Source of the DNA: Enterococcus faecium
Lineage (GTDB): Bacteria > Bacillota > Bacilli > Lactobacillales > Enterococcaceae
Assembly: GCF_029023785.1 (NCBI RefSeq)
Contig: NZ_CP118956.1
Span: forward strand, 78,623-142,622
Reading direction: 5' to 3'
Length of the DNA stretch: 64,000 bases
The notes beneath the pieces are model-generated. The model saw only the letters and a program-made list of their open reading frames with translations, ran no database searches and was not told the DNA's origin. The position numbers were made by a program, and so were the translations under genes. Below, piece by piece: positions 26,341 through 35,834 of this stretch. Within the stretch, counting starts at the first letter, position 1, and every line of letters begins with the position of its first letter.

Positions 26341-27162
26341 TTGTTGTGTCGGTTATTAGAAATCCCTAGAAGTGTCTATTATTTTTATAAGAATAAACCG
26401 TTGACAGCTACAGAAATCAGAAATAATAAGTTGAAAAAGAAGATTTCAACAATTTTTTTTACGAATAAACAACGCTATGGTGCCACAAAGATCCATCAAG
26501 TTTTATTAAAAGAAGGGATTTCAGTATCTCTTAAACATGTCCAAAAGCTAATGAAACAATTAAATTTAAGGTCGATTGTAGTTAAAAAATATAGACCTCA
26601 AAGATCTAATAAACCGATCATTTCAAAAGAGAATCTCTTAAATCAGGACTTTTCTACTGAAACGATCTGTGAGAAATGGGCAGCTGACATTACGTACATT
26701 CCTACTAAGAAAAATGGTTGGTGTTACTTATCTTCAATCATGGATTTACACACGAAAAAAATTATTAGTTATACATTTTCAAAACGAATGACTGTGGATT
26801 GTGTCATCCAAACATTGAATAAAGCAAAAATACATTATCACATTCCAGAAGGAATGATTCTACACACTGACTTGGGCAGCCAATACACAGCAAGAGAAGT
26901 GGAACAATGGCTTAAAACCAACAAAACAAGGCATTCTTATAGTAGAAAAGGAACACCTTATGATAATGCTGGAATCGAATCTTTCCATGCCTCATTGAAA
27001 AAAGAAGAAGTCTACACGACTAGCTACTCAGATTTTGAAGAAGCAAATCGAGCGCTATTTAGCTACATTGAAGGATTTTATAACCGAAATCGAATCCATA
27101 GCTCGATTCACTATCTAACCCCACAGGAATTTGAAGAATTAGCAAAAGAAAAAATGGCTTAA
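26341..27162 (+). CDS. IS3-family transposase OrfB (catalytic part)
   Basis: DDE integrase domain: Asp in CEKWAADITYIPTK, Asp in LHTDLGSQYTARE and Glu in GIESFHASLKKEEVY. Before it lies the HTH_21-like region RYGATKIHQVLLKEGISVS. The true product is the frameshift fusion with OrfA, so the N-terminus lies upstream of the first start-like codon at 26341. Confidence 0.9.
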   Translation: MLCRLLEIPRSVYYFYKNKPLTATEIRNNKLKKKISTIFFTNKQRYGATKIHQVLLKEGISVSLKHVQKLMKQLNLRSIVVKKYRPQRSNKPIISKENLLNQDFSTETICEKWAADITYIPTKKNGWCYLSSIMDLHTKKIISYTFSKRMTVDCVIQTLNKAKIHYHIPEGMILHTDLGSQYTAREVEQWLKTNKTRHSYSRKGTPYDNAGIESFHASLKKEEVYTTSYSDFEEANRALFSYIEGFYNRNRIHSSIHYLTPQEFEELAKEKMA

Positions 27163-27204
27163 CCGTCTCTACTAAAATGTGTCCAAGATATTGACTCAAA
27201 TCCA

Positions 27205-27705
27205 CTATACTATAAGTTCCTCCGCCTTACTTGACAATATAAACTGGGTTCACTTTTTTATAGTGAAAAAACAAAAAGCGTGCTCTAATGGGAATTTATT
27301 CTTATTTTCTGTGCCAAGAGCGTTTGACCCATAAAAAAATAGCCTTCTCTCAAAAAAAAACAGTTCGTTTTTTCTTCCCTATAAAAGAAAAAACGAACCA
27401 AAATAAGGCTGGGGCAGAAGTGCTTCACTCTGAGAAATAAGCCGAAATTCACGAAAATTATTTTTCAAATTTTTGTGAATTTCGGCTTATTTAAGAAGGA
27501 GTTGCTTCTACCCCCGCCGTTTATTCATTTTTAAAGAATGAGACAAAAGTGTTTCTTACTTTTATCCCACGCTCATTTTGATTCTACATAAATTCAAAAT
27601 AAAAAAACCTTTACCCTATACTTGAAGTTAGGATAAAAGCTTTTTATTTTCGGTCAATCATCACTTCAGAAAACCAATCATCGAAAAATGATCACCCATT
27701 CGCAA
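27205..27705. other. 501 bp without genes: hairpins and a dispersed repeat
   Basis: No credible coding frame. Holds a hairpin at 27364-27399 (GTTCGTTTTTTCTT with its complement), the dispersed palindromic repeat copy 1 (27405-27576), and a weaker stem at 27605-27645 that may terminate sstT. Nothing else noted. Confidence 0.6.
27405..27576. repeat. dispersed palindromic intergenic repeat, copy 1
   Basis: Starts GGCTGGGGCAGAAGTG and ends TATCCCACGCTC. It contains an inner long hairpin (AGCCGAAATTCAC with GTGAATTTCGGCT) and the block AAGGAGTTGCTTCT. Outer ends GGGGCAGAAGTG / CTTTTATCCCAC are near-complementary. Related copies at 29031-29150 and 53249-53412. Confidence 0.7.
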
Positions 27706-28941
27706 TCAGTTTGATTCACTTAAGGAATCTTTTAAGGAGATTGCTTCTCCGTTACGTTTCCGCGCGCTTAATTCCCCAATCGCTGTGAATAACAGATCAC
27801 TAGAAGAGTTCAAAGCTGTTTCTACCGAATCTTGGATCACACCGATAATAAATCCTATCCCTACAACTTGCATCGCAATCTCATTCGAAATACCAAACAA
27901 GCTGCAAGCCAAAGGAATCAATAGCAACGAACCTCCCGCAACGCCTGAAGCTCCACAAGCAGCAATGGCTGCCAACAGACTAAGGATCAATTTTGAAGCA
28001 AAGGACGCTTCGATCCCTAATGTTTGTACCGTCGTCAATGTCATCACGGTAATCGTTACAGCAGCGCCCCCCATATTGATGGTCGCTCCCAACGGAATCG
28101 AGATCGCATAGGATTCCTTCGTTAATTTCAATCGTTCGGCTAACATCATATTGATAGGAATGTTGGCTGCTGAACTACGTGTAAAGAAGGCGGGAACCGC
28201 ACTTTCTTTTAAGCAAAAGAAAATCAATGGATAGGGATTTTCTTTGATAAATAAAAAAGTCAGAAGCGGATAAACAACTAAAGCGACAAATAACATGGTT
28301 CCTACTAATACCAGAACTAGTTGAAGATATTCTGCTAAGCCAGACAACCCTGTCGTTGAGATCGATTGATAAACTAATCCTAGGATACCGATCGGTGCAA
28401 ACGCAATGATCAGCTGCACTACGTGTGACAAGGCTACAGAAACTTGATCCACGACTTCTTTAGTTGTTTCCGTACGACTACGCAAAGCCAGCCCTAACAA
28501 GACGGCCCAGAACAAAACGCCTAAATAATTTGATTCAATGATTGCTTGGATCGGGTTTTGTGTCACGTTAGTCAACATCGTAGATAAGACACTGCCGATA
28601 TTTTGTGGCGCCTTTTCAGAGACCTGTTCTTGCAAAGTGATTGGGATCGTAAAAATCGAACTAACGACTACTGCAACTAACGCAGAGAGGAACGTTCCAC
28701 CTAAGTATAAAAATAAAATAGGTTTGACATAGGTTTCATTCCCAACTTTATGTTTTGCAATCGAAGCTGCCGTCAGAAAAAATACCAAGAGAGGAGCAAT
28801 GGCTTTTAAGCAACTGACAAATACAGTCCCCAATATGGTGATAAACGTCCATGAGGGTAAAAAAATACCAACTATAATACCAACTATGATACCGCAACTA
28901 ATTCGTTGAACTAAAGACATATCCAAAAACTTATCTAACAA
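27706..28941 (-). CDS. sstT: serine/threonine:sodium symporter
   Basis: About 411 residues, dicarboxylate/amino-acid:cation symporter family, SstT branch: LVQRISCGIIVGIIVGIFLP at the start, the serine-rich hairpin ESAVPAFFTRSSAANIPINM and the NMGGAAVTI ion-site motif. TTG at 28941 is preferred as start because AGGGGTGA lies 5 bp upstream; an ATG ten codons earlier has no site. Palindromic repeats lie on both sides, suggesting a complete intergenic-to-intergenic segment copied from a chromosome. Confidence 0.87.
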   Translation of the reverse strand: MLDKFLDMSLVQRISCGIIVGIIVGIFLPSWTFITILGTVFVSCLKAIAPLLVFFLTAASIAKHKVGNETYVKPILFLYLGGTFLSALVAVVVSSIFTIPITLQEQVSEKAPQNIGSVLSTMLTNVTQNPIQAIIESNYLGVLFWAVLLGLALRSRTETTKEVVDQVSVALSHVVQLIIAFAPIGILGLVYQSISTTGLSGLAEYLQLVLVLVGTMLFVALVVYPLLTFLFIKENPYPLIFFCLKESAVPAFFTRSSAANIPINMMLAERLKLTKESYAISIPLGATINMGGAAVTITVMTLTTVQTLGIEASFASKLILSLLAAIAACGASGVAGGSLLLIPLACSLFGISNEIAMQVVGIGFIIGVIQDSVETALNSSSDLLFTAIGELSARKRNGEAISLKDSLSESN

Positions 28942-29030
28942 ATAATCACCCCTATATAGTTTAACCATCATTTTAACATCTCTAAAATAGAAATAAAAGA
29001 TAAACTTTCTAAAAATTCAAACTATTAAAG

Positions 29031-29150
29031 AGGATCGGACAGAAGCGTTTAAATCCGAGAAATAAGAAGGAGTTGCTTCTGCTCCCACCGTTTATTCTTT
29101 TTTAAAGAATGAGTCAAAAGTGTTTCTTACTTTTGTCCCACGTTCGTGGG
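29031..29150. repeat. dispersed palindromic intergenic repeat, copy 2
   Basis: Shorter relative of copy 1: begins GGATCGGACAGAAGCG, shares AAGAAGGAGTTGCTTCT and the end AAAAGTGTTTCTTACTTTTG-TCCCACG. The inner long hairpin of copy 1 is missing. It lies just upstream of sstT. Confidence 0.7.
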
Positions 29151-29517
29151 GAAAAAATTAACGAAATGATGATTTATTGATTTGAAATAAAGAATAGGTT
29201 AGATTCTAGGCGGAATTCATCAGTAGTCTTGTTCTTGTAGACTTTCAATAAATCCATTTTTTTGAATGATTTTTTCTGTTACTGCAACGCTACGGGTACA
29301 AAGGGCATTTTTAATTTTGTGTTATTTCATTATTACTCATCTCTCATTACAACAACATTGTACTGTCAAAAAAATCCTCATTTATGATACGGAGCTGGGT
29401 ATCATGAGTGAATGATATTTATAAATCACTGGATATTGAAGTATATTCTGTTTTCTCAACTTATTTAGTCAGATTTTTTAATGAAGATTTTTTGAGTAAA
29501 ATTTCTATAATTCCTAC
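29151..29517 (-). other. 367-bp region with a possible short gene remnant
   Basis: On the minus strand 29220-29316 reads NALCTRSVAVTEKIIQKNGF followed by IESLQEQDY and a stop. It looks like a genuine protein end but has no start and I cannot name the family. The rest is AT-rich and shows nothing more. The region precedes the McrC stop codon. Confidence 0.3.
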
Positions 29518-30810
29518 TTATTGAAAAGTAGTTTGTAGTGCTGCTTCTACCTCTCTCATCTGTTCTACAAATTCCAAATAACTTGACGCAGCTTGCGGAA
29601 TGAAAAAATGATATGTGAATATTTCTCCTCCTAGCCCGCTTAATATGCCTATTTTTTTATACCCATGATTTGCAGGAAGGGGATCGGAAGTAGGTTGCAG
29701 AAAGCCGCCTTTCATTGTATCTGCTTGGTCTAAATTCATTATATGAATATATGTGACTAACTGATTATAGTCATTTCTAGTATCAAGATGTTTTTTGTAT
29801 TTTGTATCAATTGGTATATTATTAAATGTAAAATCTGGATATCGTGGGGACCGGTTGGGCTCTTGAAATAAATGCATTGTTGCTAACCCTTTATCTCTGC
29901 CATAATGTTTCCAACCAGTGACTTTCCCAATGTATTCTTCCCATAGCCAAGACACATCGATAATGATTCCATGTATTTGATTTTTATCACTTCCAAATCC
30001 TGATTTTTCTTCCGATAAAATTTGGATACAGATTTGTTGAAGAGCCGAATACTCCTCGTAATAACTATGTTTGACTGGATGAAGGATATTCTCTTGAAGG
30101 ATATTAAATTGATTTAATCTAGCATAACCAGGTGTTGTTTGTTTGATTAGAACCACGTTTTCTTTCGTATCCTCATCTCCACTAAGTAAGAAATCGTACT
30201 CATTTTGGATTTTTTCAATAGTATGACGAATAAGCTGGGTTAGGTGATTATTATAGCTAAACTCTCGTGTTCGATAAGCAACTTTTCCAACGAAAGGAAC
30301 ATTCGAACGGATGTGTTTTGCAACATCAACAGCTCCCTTGATATTGGCATTATTGTATTCTCGTTTGACATATTCTTTGTATATCCCTTTACGCATTGCT
30401 TCATTCAGATAATAAGGAAAGAGAAATACCAACAAATCGTAGTATGTCATCTTTTTAGATGCACTAAAATGATCATTAATCACGTTGTAATTCAAAACAC
30501 GCTGAAGCATATAACGTAAAAAGAAATCTTCATGCTTCATTTGATTAGCGAATCTAGAATGAATTCTTAATTCATCTGTTGAATCGCTAAGGATACCTAC
30601 GACATTACAAGTCCAAATTTTTCCATTTCTTGATTGAAATATCAAGTTATCTTCACTTAGATCCTTGGATTGATTTAACTGTTGCGGAAAGATAATAAAA
30701 TTTTCTTTCTCTAAACTACTTAAGTCACGATTAACTAAGTTCGTAATGATTGGATGTTGCACAACTGAGTCATTGATTTCTTGATTATCGTGTAGAGGTT
30801 TCAGCTTCAT
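29518..30810 (-). CDS. mcrC: McrC, nuclease subunit of a McrBC-type (type IV) restriction system
   Basis: 430 residues. N-terminal beta-rich half, then the PD-(D/E)XK nuclease core: DVSWLWEEYIGKV, SPRYPDFTFNNIPIDTKYKK (Asp and Asp-x-Lys catalytic residues), and YNQLVTYIHIMNLDQ. McrC joins the McrB GTPase to cut DNA carrying modified cytosine. It overlaps the end of mcrB by 26 bp, so it is translationally coupled. It lies directly downstream of a type I system on the same strand. Confidence 0.88.
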   Translation of the reverse strand: MKLKPLHDNQEINDSVVQHPIITNLVNRDLSSLEKENFIIFPQQLNQSKDLSEDNLIFQSRNGKIWTCNVVGILSDSTDELRIHSRFANQMKHEDFFLRYMLQRVLNYNVINDHFSASKKMTYYDLLVFLFPYYLNEAMRKGIYKEYVKREYNNANIKGAVDVAKHIRSNVPFVGKVAYRTREFSYNNHLTQLIRHTIEKIQNEYDFLLSGDEDTKENVVLIKQTTPGYARLNQFNILQENILHPVKHSYYEEYSALQQICIQILSEEKSGFGSDKNQIHGIIIDVSWLWEEYIGKVTGWKHYGRDKGLATMHLFQEPNRSPRYPDFTFNNIPIDTKYKKHLDTRNDYNQLVTYIHIMNLDQADTMKGGFLQPTSDPLPANHGYKKIGILSGLGGEIFTYHFFIPQAASSYLEFVEQMREVEAALQTTFQ

Positions 30811-32557
30811 CTAAATCACCGTCATTAGAGTATACCTTTTCTAGTATTTCTAATTTTTCTTTCGCCTTATGTTCACCACGAAAATAGTCTTTCAATAATG
30901 GATATAACTTAGTATCCCATAATTGTTCCATTGTCTCCTCACCATTATCGATACTTAAAAAGTAACTAGCACCAATTTGGTAATCAGTTGACAATCCACC
31001 TTTTTCTTTGGCAACGATCGCCTCATTTAAACGCGTCATAAGTTCTTTTGTTTTCTCTTGAGTCAGCATATTTTGTGCTGAATCTTCTGCCTTTATTTCT
31101 AAGAAAGTAAATCGCCGGCGCATAGCAAAATCAAAAGTGTCAACAGAACGGTCAATGTCGTTCATCGTCCCAATAATATAAACATTATTAGGAATATAGA
31201 ATTTTTCTTCTGGATTTTCATGGAGGTTTGCATACTGAGTGTAAACACCTTCTTTATGCCCACGATATCCTGGATCAATTGAGAAAAATAATTCGCCAAA
31301 AATTTTGGAAATTTCGCCCCGATTAATTTCATCAATGATAAACACATAGTTTTGGTTATTCGTAGAATCTACCGTTGACGCCGTGTAGTTTTTTAAGCCA
31401 AATTCTTCTTTTAAATGTTTTACAATCGCTTTTCGATAAGCATCAAATCCACCTTTTGGCGTACCTGGCAATCCACGATAGACATTATAAATTTGGTCAT
31501 GGTTTAGATAAGTATTGGTTTTAGCAGGATAAACACCTTGAATTTCATTTCTTTCATAGGCTAGAAGATTGCGTACTGGTTTACCTGTCAATGTTTTAAG
31601 TTTATTGTAGCCTTCTCCCTCTATACTAGCTTCCGTTACCGCATCGAAAAATTTAGCCCAAGCTTCTTCAAAATTATCTTGTCCATTTACTTTCTTTGTT
31701 TTCTTTGCTTTTTCAACAAAGCTCTTAAAGCTTCCATCTTTCAAGGTGAAACTAACAACGCCATCATCGGATGTAGTTGGACGTAAACCTTCGACAAAAT
31801 CAGTATAATCATAGCTAGGATGAAACTGGACAAATCCAATTCGGCTCTTTTCATCTTCGCTCAATTCATTGATTTGTGTAGTTCTGCCATTTGAAACGAC
31901 ATCAGCTGCCATTTCATTTGCAAGGAATGTTTTCCCTGTTCCAGGAGCGCCACGTAGAATAAGGTTTTTAGATTTGAGTAAATGTGAAACATATGATTTC
32001 AGCAAATGATTGGTCATAGTCTGAGTCTCTCCTACTCGTATTTCCTTTTTCTCTTTCCCTTTATAAACAAGAATAAATTCATCCCCAGATGTTCCAAAAC
32101 GTTTCAAACATTCTTGTACAAATAATAAAGTTGAAAAAATACTCCAACAATAGATGACTATCTGCTTGTCTTCATTATATTTATAAATCAAAAATTCAAT
32201 GGACTTCCTTTTTTTTTTGAAACTGTCAACATCTGGAAAAATCCCTCGTATTATCTCATCTCCTGAGTGATATCGACACACAGGAAATGTTGCTCTTTCG
32301 CTTTCTGGTAGAGAAACAATCGATTGTTCAAACATTTGAATAGCTAATCGCGGTAATGTTTGATTTGAAATTTTCCGTTCATTTTTACCGTAGTTTCTTC
32401 TAGTTATTTCGCCTTCTGCCGTACGGAAGTAAGCATCTTTTGGTTGATAATTATCCCCTAAGCTTAGATTCTTCATAGTAAATGTTGGGTCTGTTGATTT
32501 AATCTCATCAGCAGTTATTCTTAGTTCATATGTTTTTTTTGTTTCATTGTTGTTCAT
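30785..32557 (-). CDS. mcrB: McrB, AAA+ GTPase motor of the McrBC system
   Basis: About 590 residues. N-terminal 200 residues are a variable DNA-recognition region. Then an AAA+ module: Walker A RGAPGTGKTFLANEMA, HPSYDYTDFVEGLRP, Walker B YVFIIDEINRGEISKIFGEL, sensor-like GTMNDIDRSVDTFDFAMRRR. The MNxxDRS element is the McrB GTP-specific motif. ATG 32557 is chosen over a TTG six codons earlier; neither has a strong ribosome binding site. Target specificity lies in the N-terminal domain and cannot be read here. Confidence 0.9.
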   Translation of the reverse strand: MNNNETKKTYELRITADEIKSTDPTFTMKNLSLGDNYQPKDAYFRTAEGEITRRNYGKNERKISNQTLPRLAIQMFEQSIVSLPESERATFPVCRYHSGDEIIRGIFPDVDSFKKKRKSIEFLIYKYNEDKQIVIYCWSIFSTLLFVQECLKRFGTSGDEFILVYKGKEKKEIRVGETQTMTNHLLKSYVSHLLKSKNLILRGAPGTGKTFLANEMAADVVSNGRTTQINELSEDEKSRIGFVQFHPSYDYTDFVEGLRPTTSDDGVVSFTLKDGSFKSFVEKAKKTKKVNGQDNFEEAWAKFFDAVTEASIEGEGYNKLKTLTGKPVRNLLAYERNEIQGVYPAKTNTYLNHDQIYNVYRGLPGTPKGGFDAYRKAIVKHLKEEFGLKNYTASTVDSTNNQNYVFIIDEINRGEISKIFGELFFSIDPGYRGHKEGVYTQYANLHENPEEKFYIPNNVYIIGTMNDIDRSVDTFDFAMRRRFTFLEIKAEDSAQNMLTQEKTKELMTRLNEAIVAKEKGGLSTDYQIGASYFLSIDNGEETMEQLWDTKLYPLLKDYFRGEHKAKEKLEILEKVYSNDGDLDEAETSTR

Positions 32558-32671
32558 ATTTTCTTCTACTTTCAAATTTTATTTACCGTATCAATGTAAA
32601 AATAAAACCAAATTTTATTTCGAGCATCATTTATTAACATGTTTATCATACAATTTCTTCAATTTTCTCGT

Positions 32672-35600
32672 TTACCTCAATTCATTCTCAAGTGGAATCA
32701 ACTCATCATCTAACATTTTACGCCAGGCTCGCTTCATTTCTTGTGGGTATTTAAATGGCTTGGCTTCTGGATGTTTGGCTTTATATCCTTCGTAATCCTT
32801 ACTGTTGATAATTGCTTTCATATTAGGAATTGGATCTTCACCTGGTAGATATTGCAGATTAGAAGCATGTAATTCTTTCTCAGAGACAAACCACTCATTG
32901 GAAAAGGCATGAATCAAATCATCACTTGCTTGTGTAAAATAGCGACGTTTAATGACAAAGATATCTTCATTACTATCTAAAGTCCCCACATCAAATGCAT
33001 TTAAAATTTGTCGGTAAACTTCTTTGACTCCTTCTGTTTTATTCAATTTAGCCAAAGCTTTTTCAATTTCTTCTCGTGCATCTGAACTATTCGCAGCATA
33101 AGTTCCTAGTAATTGATCAATATAAGTAGAATCAATATCATACAACTTAGTGGTATTTTCACTATAAAATTCGATCGTTGAAAAATCTTCTCCCTCTTTT
33201 TCTAGTTCTTCCTCTATTAATGAACCCTTTACGGTCTCGTACACGCCAATTTGTTCTTCCAAAAGTTGAATTTGATTGTTCAAAGTTGGAGATTTCACCA
33301 TGTCATCATTGTAATCGTCATAAGTCACTAACGATTCATACGCACGATTCAATTCTTGAAATGCTTTGACGTACTCGATACGGATTTCAAGTGGCGTATG
33401 TTCATCAATGGATTCCATGGATGAAACCTCTTTTAACTTACCATATGCCTGCTTGAATCTTTTTTTGGATTCCTGATAACTTGGATAAATCAAACCCGAT
33501 TCTTCTTTTGCTTCTGAATACAGTTTTGTCGCATCCTCGACATTCTTCTCCATTGTCGCTGGCTTACGAAACGTCACAATCAATCCTTTTTTCTTTTCAG
33601 GATACGTACGGTTCGTACGTGAAAAAGCTTGAATCAATCCTGCATACTCTAGATTACGATCCACAAATAGGGTTTGAATCGTAGGTGCGTCAAAACCTGT
33701 CAATAGACGATCCACTACAATCACTAAATCGATTTGTTTCCCAAATTGTTTGAATTCCGCTCTTTTTCGTGCCAAACGATTATTGATGTCTCCGTTATAA
33801 CGCTCAATGTCTGCTAGTGACCAGGCAGTATCATAATACTGATTGTATTCATCAATAATGTTTTGCATTTCTCCTTGTTGGGCGCTTGAATCTCGGCTAT
33901 TTTCTTCTAATGAATAGGTAATAGCGATTCGTGGAAAATCAGGATCCTCCATCGTTCGTCCTTCACGAATGGGTTGATCTGAAAACTCTCTTGTTAACCA
34001 ATCAGGCTCTTTCGTCATCTCTTTGATGGCTCGATAATACTTTTTAGCCATGTCAATGGAACTCGTGGTTAAGATTGCAGATTTCGTTGGACGGCCATTT
34101 CGAAAATCAAATTTTGTATAGGCATTATCTGGACGAAACATTTTATGGATGACTTTTTGGATATGTTCATCTGCTTCAAAAACAGCAGGGTCCAAATAAC
34201 TTTCTTTTTTGATTGACTCCATTTGATCGATCATACGATTGATTTGTTCCGATGAATAATCTGCGTATGTTTCTACTTCTTTTAATTTCCGATAGATTTT
34301 ATTCTCTAGTGAAGTCGGCTCCACGGTGTTTTCATGCTCTACTTGAAATCCCAAAACAGAGCCATCTTCTAGCGCATTCTTGATGGTATAGGTATGCAAA
34401 ACCTCTCCATACTGATCATGGGTCGTACGTGCCAATTGCCCTTTGGCTTGTTTCCGATTCTCAGGGAAAATCGGTGTACCTGTAAAGCCAAACCAAGTGG
34501 ACTTCGGAAACATTTTTTTGATTTCTTCCATATTTTCAGCACTTAACGCTCGATGACACTCATCTACTACAAACACGATATGTTGCCCCATTAATTTTTG
34601 GAAGCGATTGGTTCCTTTTTTCTCTTCTTGTTTCTTTGCATATTTCAACGCCGCATCTAGCTTTTGACGGGTTGTAATGATCACAACATTTGCATTGGCA
34701 TCTGCCAACAGGGTTTCACTTAATTCTTTGGCACTTCCTGTTCCCACGATCAAGCTATTCGCTTTGGCGTTCCCGGAAGAAATCCCAGTATTAAATTCCG
34801 AAGCAAATTTCGTAAACTCTGTAGTGGTCTGATTATCTAAATCTTTGCGGTCCACTAACATGATCGTTCGATCGATCCCCGATTTTCGTGCTAAAAGCTT
34901 AGTAGATACAAAACTAGTCAACGTCTTTCCTGAACCAGTCGCATGCCACACATACCCTGATTGATGTTTATTTGCGGCAATAAACAAGGCTTGAATCGCA
35001 TGCACTTGATAAGGATGTAACACCATGAGGGTTTTATTGTCTTGATCTTCACTGACAATCGTATAATCCGCAATCAAGCGATGGGCATCCGGGATATTTA
35101 GCACTTGTTTGCAAAACTCATATAAGTTTTCTACCTTTTTATTATCTTTCGTTCGCCAACTAAATAAAAACTTAGGATGCAAATCCTTCGGTAAGGCATT
35201 TGCAAAATACCGAGTCGTTTGTTCATTGGAAACCACAAACAACTGTAAGGTCGAAAAGATATTGTTCCGAAATATGCCTTCTTCTGCATATTTTTTGATT
35301 TGGTTAAATGCCTGATAAACACCATCTTTTGCAGTTACTTGTTTCAATTCGATTTGGACAATCGGTAAGCCATTGATCAATAAGGTGACGTCAAAACGTC
35401 GATCCCGTGCTTCTATGTTACTTCCACGTTTTGCAATTTGATGGACCACTTCATAAGTAGAGATTCCTCCACCAATGTCTTGATTGGAATAAAGGATAAG
35501 TGAGACAGAACCCAATTGTGGATCTTCTCGTTCAATTGTGATCCGAGCCATTCCATTTTCACCTTTTAACCATTTCGCAGCATCAAAGGGGGTTTTCGTC

Positions 35601-35821
35601 CGTAGCAATAATTCGGTTTTGATCGTTTCAAACTCTTTATCGGTCAAAGGAGAATCATTCAGTTCCGCTTGATTGTTTGAGATGATTTTTTGACGTAAAT
35701 TAACCCAAAGATCTTCTTCTGATTTTAGATCCGGACGATACGTCCACTGATTATGCCCTTCTCCAAGTACACGGATCAACTGTTCTTCGACTTCCGCTTC
35801 CTCACGGTGACTAATTTTCAT
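32672..35821 (-). CDS. hsdR: type I restriction enzyme R subunit
   Basis: 1,049 residues. N-terminal nuclease domain (FDVTLLINGLPIVQIELKQ, PD-(D/E)XK with ELK), then helicase motor: Walker A WHATGSGKTLTSF, DEAD-like VVDECHRA, FGFTGTPIF, motif V/VI DRLLTGFDAP and IQAFSRTNRTY. It translocates and cuts unmodified DNA as part of HsdR2M2S. ATG 35821 has GGGAGG 7 bp upstream. No break seen, so it should be active. Confidence 0.95.
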   Translation of the reverse strand: MKISHREEAEVEEQLIRVLGEGHNQWTYRPDLKSEEDLWVNLRQKIISNNQAELNDSPLTDKEFETIKTELLLRTKTPFDAAKWLKGENGMARITIEREDPQLGSVSLILYSNQDIGGGISTYEVVHQIAKRGSNIEARDRRFDVTLLINGLPIVQIELKQVTAKDGVYQAFNQIKKYAEEGIFRNNIFSTLQLFVVSNEQTTRYFANALPKDLHPKFLFSWRTKDNKKVENLYEFCKQVLNIPDAHRLIADYTIVSEDQDNKTLMVLHPYQVHAIQALFIAANKHQSGYVWHATGSGKTLTSFVSTKLLARKSGIDRTIMLVDRKDLDNQTTTEFTKFASEFNTGISSGNAKANSLIVGTGSAKELSETLLADANANVVIITTRQKLDAALKYAKKQEEKKGTNRFQKLMGQHIVFVVDECHRALSAENMEEIKKMFPKSTWFGFTGTPIFPENRKQAKGQLARTTHDQYGEVLHTYTIKNALEDGSVLGFQVEHENTVEPTSLENKIYRKLKEVETYADYSSEQINRMIDQMESIKKESYLDPAVFEADEHIQKVIHKMFRPDNAYTKFDFRNGRPTKSAILTTSSIDMAKKYYRAIKEMTKEPDWLTREFSDQPIREGRTMEDPDFPRIAITYSLEENSRDSSAQQGEMQNIIDEYNQYYDTAWSLADIERYNGDINNRLARKRAEFKQFGKQIDLVIVVDRLLTGFDAPTIQTLFVDRNLEYAGLIQAFSRTNRTYPEKKKGLIVTFRKPATMEKNVEDATKLYSEAKEESGLIYPSYQESKKRFKQAYGKLKEVSSMESIDEHTPLEIRIEYVKAFQELNRAYESLVTYDDYNDDMVKSPTLNNQIQLLEEQIGVYETVKGSLIEEELEKEGEDFSTIEFYSENTTKLYDIDSTYIDQLLGTYAANSSDAREEIEKALAKLNKTEGVKEVYRQILNAFDVGTLDSNEDIFVIKRRYFTQASDDLIHAFSNEWFVSEKELHASNLQYLPGEDPIPNMKAIINSKDYEGYKAKHPEAKPFKYPQEMKRAWRKMLDDELIPLENELR

Positions 35822-35834
35822 TCTTCTTCCCTCC

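Larger units (their letters stand above)
25957..27204 (+). mobile_element. IS3-family insertion sequence, complete, with 3-bp target duplication
   Basis: 1,248 bp. The left end starts TGGTGTTAGTATCAAATCTT and the right end is the imperfect reverse complement (ending ACTCAAATCCA at 27204). CTA flanks it on both sides (25954-25956 and 27205-27207), a 3-bp target duplication as expected for IS3. Carries orfA and orfB in -1 frames with an A7G slippery run at the end of orfA. This is the only IS here with a clean insertion signature, so it is likely a recent arrival. Confidence 0.88.
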
